The notes beneath the pieces were generated by a model, which saw nothing but the letters and a program-made list of their open reading frames with translations, ran no database searches and was not told the DNA's origin. 64,000 bases of DNA, from positions 132,388,545-132,452,544 of the forward strand of contig CM069433.1 in the NCBI GenBank assembly GCA_035610365.1, written 5' to 3'. This DNA comes from Aquatica leii. Its lineage: Eukaryota; Arthropoda; Insecta; Coleoptera; Lampyridae. Both the position numbers and the translations under genes were made by a program. Shown one piece after another: positions 57,126 to 64,000 of the stretch. How positions within the stretch are numbered: the stretch's first letter is position 1; every line of letters starts with the position of its first letter.

Positions 57126-59611
57126 AAAATTAATTATAGATTTCAAGACACTTTTTTTATCAAATGTTCATTTGTTTCTTATAAAAATATACTGAATCAG
57201 AAAAAAAATTGTTAATTTTTGGTACAATAATCAATTACATTCACAAAAAATAAAATAATACAATAACTCAAGTACATTAACAATTAAATTATTACGTTAA
57301 AATAAAAACGTACTGTTGCGTAAAAAATTTTCGAACAATAGTTTAATTTATATATATAATACGAATTTAATCGAATTTTGATTAGCAATAAATATATCAA
57401 ATATTCTTTTGATTTCTTATATTGAATAGCTTCTTTATCAGGAATTGACTATTAACTAATACTAAACCTTTCCGGTTTCGGCTAAAACATAAGATGACAA
57501 AAATATCGATAAATCTTTTTCTTAAATATATTATAGTAGTACTATACTACGAATTACGAACTATAGGTCTAATATCTATTGAGAAATTATTACGATCAAT
57601 ACTGTATGTAATAAAATTTACAGTAGTAACTAGAAGTAACGATGGTAATAACAATAAAATATGGATTACATGCATGTAATGTTGTAGATAATATTTTGGA
57701 TTATATAACCCACAGAATCTATTTAAAGAGGAAGACCAGATTTCAAAAAGTAATAAAAACAATAAAATTATGAAAAAAGTTAATCAGCAATGTTACAAGA
57801 ACATTGACGAACAACATACTTAATTACAATTTTATGTAAAGCAAACGTAACAAACTATTACTATTACTCAAAATTATTAAATTAAGCATTACAAATGAAA
57901 GCACCGTTGTAACATGCTTATTATACTAATTACTAATTTAAAACTTATTAAAAACAAGGTAGTTATGAAACCGGTAATAACCACAAAGAAGCTTTTATAA
58001 TGATTACATTATACCTACCAATAATCGTTATTGTAATTTCTAATATCAGTAGCTTTAGAACGTGATTTCTGCCTTATATGTACCGAATTGGTAATATCTT
58101 GCTAAGATTACATCCTAGTAAAGGTTATATAGAGTACACAATTACATTTGAGCAAAATACAAGTTTCCGTTGCATGGTATTATGATAATTTGACCATTAT
58201 TTTATCGAAATGTGCAATAATTCATTGATTCAAGATTTCATAGTCGTATACACAGTAAAAAATATTTTGTTAATTTCACTTTTATTTAACAACATTTTAA
58301 TAGTTACTTAGTTAGAGTAAATAGCAACTGTATTTTTTAGTTACTTTTACTGATGGGATAATGCTAGGTCAATAAGCAGTAAATTTACAAAATAAGTTGT
58401 AGAAATAACTCATATAATGTCAATTATTGCAGTTTTAGATAATCATGTATCAAAATGTTGTTGTTGTTACAATTAATGTAGTACAGTTTGACAGTTATGC
58501 TGTTGTTGAAGTTGGTTCCATAGGTTTTGATAAATTTACTAAAAGTAGGAGTGGACCTGCTGGAACTAAAAATTGTAGTTAATTTAACTATATATTTTTT
58601 ACTGTGTAGTTTTAGTTTAGTACAATTTAAGCAGTAGCTAAGTACGATAAATAATGTAATAATTAAAGGCATATTTACATCTAAATCTAACAATAGAATG
58701 AGATATAATAATAACAGCAATTTGTTTAAACAGTTAGCACCGTATTAGAGTATCCCAATCCTAAGAAGTCACACTGTATATTTTGTATGAGCGCTGTTTA
58801 TAGAATAATCACAAATATGTTATTTTGACAATAATTATTTATTACAATTCTGAATTATGAATTATTGAAATACAAAATAATTGATAATCATGTCATTCGC
58901 TTAATTGCATCAAATTTATAAGAAAAAAATCAGCGTATTTGTTAATTTGTATTAATTTATTAATACCTATATAATTAGGTAAATGAAGAGGTGGTTTATT
59001 ACTGGCACTGCATTAACTTGTTCGTAATTAAGTGTCTACCAAGAACTACAAGTAATTCTTTGTAGTTATTTGGTAGCAAATAATCCAAAGCATTATGAAA
59101 TATAGTCTACTGTAAACCTCATCATCATTATAACATCTAGTTAATGGAAAAATGAATGTTTACTTAATTATGTTAAATTATGAGGCTAACAATAATTTGT
59201 ATACTAAAATGAAAAGATAATTGATATTTCTCATGTAGAGGTGTTTCATTATGTCGTGGACTGTGAGCTTCAGTCTAATACTAGAATTGACAAGTCTAAC
59301 TGAATTTCAAAAACATTAGTCTATATAGTAAACAAACACTCTAGAAATCTAAATTACCGACTGTATCTAAATAAAAAAGTTAGCAGTGTTTTAGTTTTTA
59401 TAAGAACGTCAACAGAAAAACTAATAATTTAAAAGTATTCACATATTTATAAGTATATTACATTTGACATAAAATAAGCTTAACAAAGACTTGTTCATAA
59501 CAATTAAAATGGCAACATTTTGACATAAACCGATTACATTGCCACAGCTAACGAGATCCTGAAAAACATATGAAAGGAAATACTTAAAATTATTTTTTGT
59601 ACTGCCAACAT
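57126..59611. other. AT-rich spacer between the inverted arms
   Basis: The longest ORFs (61 codons plus at 57494, 98 codons minus at 58424-58720) have no recognisable motifs. No RNA gene, array or terminal repeat was seen. Confidence 0.5.
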
Positions 59612-59678
59612 CGCAAACGTCAATATTCGTTCGTTAGTGTAGTTACGTAATGAACGAAAAAAGCTCTAGGGTGACAAA
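59612..59678 (+). repeat. Dispersed repeat R1, copy 2
   Basis: This matches the reverse complement of 4792-4856, including TTCGTTAGTGTAGTTACGTA. No coding potential; class unknown. Confidence 0.5.
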
Positions 59679-60155
59679 ATGAAAACTAGTAATGTAGTAC
59701 CAACATTATATTTCTGCTGGTTTTTTTTTATTTTTTCAAAAAAGAATGTAATTTTATAAAAGGCAACACAAAAAATAATGTACATTACTCTCGTCGAAAG
59801 AATCATAGCATAACTCGGCCTCGCGTCGCATTAACGTTCGCGATTTCTTACTTTCGACTCTTATTACGTAAACTACTATTAACCGCCATATATAGTTCAA
59901 AGGAACAAACAAAAATGTACAACCAGTTGTTTTGATTTACGTGGAATGTCCGAATATAAGCAAATACTAATATAAGTAATTTGCGACATCAAACGTGATA
60001 GCTACAATAAGGTTAAAAACGTGCTTCTACAGAAAATCCAAGAAAAAATTATATTTTTATTCAAATCTATTATACAAATAAAAATATTTATTTTCGTCAA
60101 CTTGTCTGATCCTTGTATTAATTTCATAAGTATTAAAACGTTTTGATATTAACAG
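59679..60155. other. Unassigned AT-rich DNA
   Basis: A locally CG-richer patch is at 59815-59885. No gene or repeat was recognised. Confidence 0.5.
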
Positions 60156-60500
60156 ACAAGAGAAAGAAGCTGCTAAGCGGTTACGTGAGAATAAGAAGAA
60201 CAAATAAATGATATGCTACAGTCGTTATGAACATACAAAATTACGACAAAATGACTAAAATACTCTCGGAAGATTGCTACATACGTCTACAGAGAAACCC
60301 TTTAAACTGCTTATGCACTAAGGTAAACTCCGCCATCAAACATTCCACTACTATAGATATTAACAAGAAACAAACTTTACTCGTCAGAGAGTGAGCACCA
60401 TCAATTCACCAAGGCAATCGTCAGCACGTTACCTAGCTGCAAAAATTTTGCCGTTGACAGAAAATACAGAAACTCACATTAAAGATTCTACAGACTTTTT
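60156..60500 (+). pseudogene. Penelope-like element fragment, upstream RT (partial copy 1)
   Basis: Bases 60187-60383 are nearly identical to 61117-61308. The translation matches the PLE region ahead of the RT palm: MNIQNYDKMTKILSEDCYIRL, CLCTKVNSAIKH, and then VSTINSPRQSSARYLAAKIL followed by IKDSTDF, a well-conserved PLE block (SP-x-x-x-LAxxLxxxL ... IKNSxDF). Compared with copy 2 it lacks about 40 bases holding HKERVPLRQR but retains about 20 bases (YLAAKIL) that copy 2 has lost. It ends abruptly at the right inverted-repeat arm. Confidence 0.75.
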
Positions 60501-61112
60501 TAATTTACAAGTACTTGTTAATTTAAAGTTGGTTTTCTTTTCTTTGAAAATGTCAATTAACTATAATGTTCTTGTCAATACATATAAATATGTAATAAAA
60601 AAGTTAAAAATCTTAAGCAACCCTTAAAAAATCATAATTTCTGGCAAACCAACATAAAGATAGTAATTTACAATTAATAGAAAACGAAGTTTGGCAGCAT
60701 CGACAAAGGGCAGAAGGTACGTTTTTGACCACCACGGGGTGGACTTTGTGTGTGCACGCTCATCGATTAACATCATTAAAATATTGTAGATTAAATGTAA
60801 CAAACTTACAATCAACCAATAAATGCAAAAGCTCGAACTTACAGTGTCTATATTCAGTGTCAAATCGTGGTTACAAATTTGCCAGAATTGCCAACATAAA
60901 TTTATTATTAGACTTTGTGAAAAAGTAATCGCACTTGAATTTTGAAAATTCGTTGTCATATATGTTTAATTTTGTACGTATGTAAATTATTAGCAGTATT
61001 TTTACAGTTTCTTACAGAGATTATTCTTCCTAAGCATGTATTCAAATTAAAAAAATTCTAACATTAACAGTATATTCGATATTTGATTTAATGAATTCCG
61101 TATATAATCTAG
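60501..61112 (+). repeat. Long inverted repeat, right arm, inside PLE sequence
   Basis: This is the inverse counterpart of 56276-56887. The minus-strand 111-codon ORF (60624-60959) equals the one in the left arm except at four positions. The right edge stops at TATATAATCTAG without the GTTCGAATT...GCCTGC portion present in the left copy, so this copy is shorter at that end. It separates two overlapping partial copies of a Penelope-like element. Confidence 0.8.
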
Positions 61113-62990
61113 AGAGAATAAGGAGAACAAATAAATGATATGCTACAGTCGTTATGAACATACAAAATTACGACAAAATGACTAAAATACTCTCGGAAGA
61201 TTGCTACATACGTCTACAGAGAAACCCTTTAAACTGCTTATGCACTAAGGTAAACTCCGCCATCAAACATTCCACTACTATAGATATTAACAAGAAACAA
61301 ACTTTAATCGTCAAAAATCCAGTTATCCACAAAGAAAGAGTCCCCCTTCGACAGAGAGTGAGCACCATCAATTCACCAAGACAATCGTCAGCACGTTGTC
61401 GTTGACAGAAAATACAGAAACTTACATTAAAGATTCTACAGACTTTGAGAGAAAATTAAGAACTTGCGTATAACCAAAGAAGATATCTTAGTTAGTTTGA
61501 CGCGGTATCTCTCCGGTCGACAAAGTGTTGTTTTTGCTCAAGGAAAAAATTACCGAAAAAGAAGTTCTGCTGATCGAACTGTCTTAAAAACACTTATTTC
61601 AGTTATAACGACAACTTGTTTAAACAAGTAGAAGGAGCGGCTATGGGTTCACCGCTCTCTCCAGTTGTAGCCAATATTTACATGGAGTATTTTGAAACAG
61701 AAATTATGATAAATGTTGAGTTAAAACCAAAAACTTGGTTCAGATATGTTGATGATACATTTGTTGTATGGCCTCATGGCAAACTAAATTAGTTTTGTCA
61801 ACATCTAAACTCTGCACATAATACCATTAAATTTACTATGGAGTTAGAACATAGACAGCAGTCTAGACTTTCTTGACGTACTGGTGATAAGGAAAAATAA
61901 GGGAAAATTCGGGCATTCCGTTTATAGAAAGAAAACGCACACAAATAGATACGCGTAATCTCAATACCATCCAGTACAGAAAAATAATGTTTTACATACT
62001 TTAGCTAAAAGAGCTATACGTGTGTCAGATAATGAAAAGGAAAAGGAAACATTGATGGAGTCCCTACAATAAAATGGATACAGGTTCAAAGAGATCCAAA
62101 ACGCATGGGAAAGAGCAATAACTCCAAAAGTCAAAGAATACTTATCACTTCCTACTAGCACCGCTTATTTACCATACTGTATGGGTTCCACAGACAAAAT
62201 AAGTGCTAAAGATACATAATATCAAAACTGTCTTTACGACTAAAGATACCCTGAACACTTGGTTTACATCTGCTGAAGACAAACAAGAAGCTCTAAAACA
62301 TTCCGGAGTTTACAAAATTCTTTGTTCCTGTGGATCTAGTTATATAGGACCGACGGGACGCTCTATTGAAATTATGGTAAAAGAACATATGGCTGACTGC
62401 AAAAACCGCAGAATTACAAAATCAGCAGTAGCAGAACACGTTTGGAACCAAGGACACACGCTAAACTTTGACCAAACTAAAGTGTTGGCTAGAACTCCTT
62501 AATACTTTCCCAGACCAATCCGCGAAGCTGTGGAAATAGAAAAACATCCATGTAATATGAACCGAGAAGACGGTTTAAGACTCAGCAAATCTTGGCTACC
62601 AGTATTACATCCTCTAAGACAAAGATCAACTTTCTTGGAAAGGACACAAACGCTTACTCCGACTAATAACGAAGTCAATCAAGCGGTAACGAAAACATCA
62701 GGTCCGTTAATTACGCTAATCGCTAATGATATAAATATTGCCACTTACACTTTTTCTTTCAGTGACATTTACCACTTTGAAGATGCAAGCTGCAATTTCT
62801 TGCAAAACGTCAGTTTGTTTGGGTTGACGAACGACAATACGGCAAAGGACAAGTTCTACTTCTTGTTTTGGCTCTCAAGGAGAGGCTAGAACTAAGCCTA
62901 AAAAGCCTGGGTGTTTAACTACGACGCAGTCTAAGGGAAAGTCGCTTATAATCACAAACGCAATAATGTTATGCTTCAAAAAAGATTAAA
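61113..62990 (+). pseudogene. Penelope-like element pseudogene (RT and GIY-YIG, copy 2)
   Basis: Ordered parts: 61154-61405 the upstream region (MNIQNYDKMTKIL; HKERVPLRQRVSTINSP); about 61630 EGAAMGSPLSPVVANIYMEY and about 61735 TWFRYVDDTFVVW, the RT palm with the YVDD catalytic box; about 61920 YRKKTHTNRY and KRAIRVSDNEK, the post-palm region; 62203-62502 NIKTVFTTKDTLNTWF then GVYKILCSCGSSYIGPTGRS and VKEH, the GIY-YIG nuclease (GVY and YIG intact, Arg before VKEH replaced by Met); EAVEIEKHP (about 62525) with the conserved Glu; and a C-terminal tail to about 62889. Stops (for example after GKLN at 61789) and frameshifts make it non-functional. Collinear with the copy at 32826-33945. Confidence 0.85.
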
Positions 62991-64000
62991 TAATTTGTAA
63001 TTGATGCAGCGGTAGATATGTAGTGAGACGCCAAGCACAACACAGTTCTTGTACTTGCATGCTAGTGTCATCATAGTTTATACGTCACTCAGTCTTTGAG
63101 AAAACAGAAAAGTAGCAAGCATTCTACAGATATCTTGTACCAAAAATATTCGGTAAAACTGATGAATCAAAAGACGTACTGGTAACAAGTGGGAAGATTA
63201 GTCAACAGTGATCCGTGTAAAGTATTTTAGGTAGTGATTCAGTACAATAATGTTAAGTAATCAATAAAAATTTCTTAGTACAGTAAAAATATAATAGCGC
63301 TAAATAAAGTTCATAATTGCGTAACCAAACTCTGACAGAGAATTTAAAAAGAACGTTTTAAAATAAAAAAACGATAAGAGGAAATATCTGAAAATTCCGG
63401 TCACGTTTCAGCCACAAAAACACCACCAGATTACGTAGATGGACAGGCAAAAACTAGCACTTTGTGAAAACTTCTGCAGCAGAATTTGGCAATTATATAG
63501 ATATATTAGCTGTTTTGTTTTTGTGAATAATAAAATATTTGGAGGAAAAAAACCAATGTCGCCAAGAAACTAGTGACTGGATTACTAACAAAATTTGCCA
63601 AATTTATTGGAAAACATGGTGACCTTGAGACCTATTTTCGTCTCGTGTATCACGTTGAAGTTATAAATCAATTTTCAACACAGAGAATAAAAATTATATT
63701 AGAGAGTCTTCTATCTATAATAAAAACAATCATATTTCATTAAAGACAAAATATTCTACTACAGGGACCTAAATATGATGGAAATGAAACAAATGATCGC
63801 AAAAATATAGTAATGGGCAAAACTTTAGAGCTGTCCTAAGATTTATAATCGACGCTGGAGACTTGCAACTAAAACAACAGCTCAAGACCACTAAAGCGAA
63901 CGACACTTACATAAGTAAAACAACGGGTGACAAACTTATTACATGTTGTGAAGTGGTGGAGTTATCAAGAATGCAAGAGGTATTTAAAAAATCTCGTTAT
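62991..64000. other. Unassigned DNA at the window end
   Basis: No ORF above 60 codons and no recognisable repeat. It may include the 3' untranslated part of the PLE, but I could not find a CTGANGA...GAAAC terminus here. Confidence 0.45.

Overview
The window looks like eukaryotic, intergenic or intronic, AT-rich DNA (about 70% A+T by eye) from an arthropod, most probably an insect. The reasons are the absence of bacterial-style gene packing, of long intact ORFs and of operons, together with a graveyard of transposable-element families typical of insects: Penelope-like elements (PLEs) with GIY-YIG endonucleases, hAT, piggyBac and Tc1/mariner DNA transposons, and two non-LTR retrotransposon lineages. 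I cannot name a species. I found no convincing host protein gene, tRNA, rRNA or CRISPR. The only host-gene hints are two weak splice-site-bounded exon candidates (11719-11776 and 30092-30136).

Layout. 0-9.7 kb: mostly unassigned AT-rich DNA with an eroded hAT-related copy (1790-2061, minus), a clean 941-bp non-autonomous hAT element with perfect 8-bp target duplications (2135-3075) and a possible PLE N-terminal fragment (about 6.3 kb). 9.8-18 kb: a second hAT copy (9796-11481) interrupted by a PLE-type fold-back (10342-10799, 12-bp target duplication); a family of short GC-rich repeats with TA tails (12.6, 13.2 and 15.7 kb); a dead RTE-like reverse transcriptase (about 16.15-16.96 kb); a dead PLE 3' end (17.37-17.93 kb). 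18-25 kb: a piggyBac pseudogene (about 19.6-20.83 kb, minus), several low-copy repeats and a PLE terminal repeat (24 kb).

25.9-27 kb: the best-preserved element, a 1,079-bp 5'-truncated PLE with an open 255-codon frame, inverted terminal repeats, a 34-bp tail and perfect 12-bp target duplications. 28-38.6 kb: a third hAT end, a fold-back pair, a Tc1 pseudogene, a PLE pseudogene, and a non-LTR retrotransposon (34.56-37.74 kb) whose RNase H region is split by an 824-bp hAT-like MITE with perfect 8-bp duplications. 38.6-52 kb: mostly featureless, with two mariner-like transposase pseudogenes (about 43.0-43.5 and 50.5-51.2 kb) and an RTE tail (49.2 kb).

52.8-63 kb: a tandem repeat whose 3' end carries a tRNA T-arm-like box; a second piggyBac pseudogene cut by a repeat sharing that 3' tail; a near-identical 612-bp copy in inverted orientation 3.6 kb away; and a PLE present as two overlapping partial copies flanking that second arm. 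The nesting gives relative ages: coding remnants are oldest, while MITEs, fold-backs and the inverted arms are younger. The recurring hammerhead-like motif (CTGANGA, stem, GAAAC) in the PLE termini is the most interesting structural signal.
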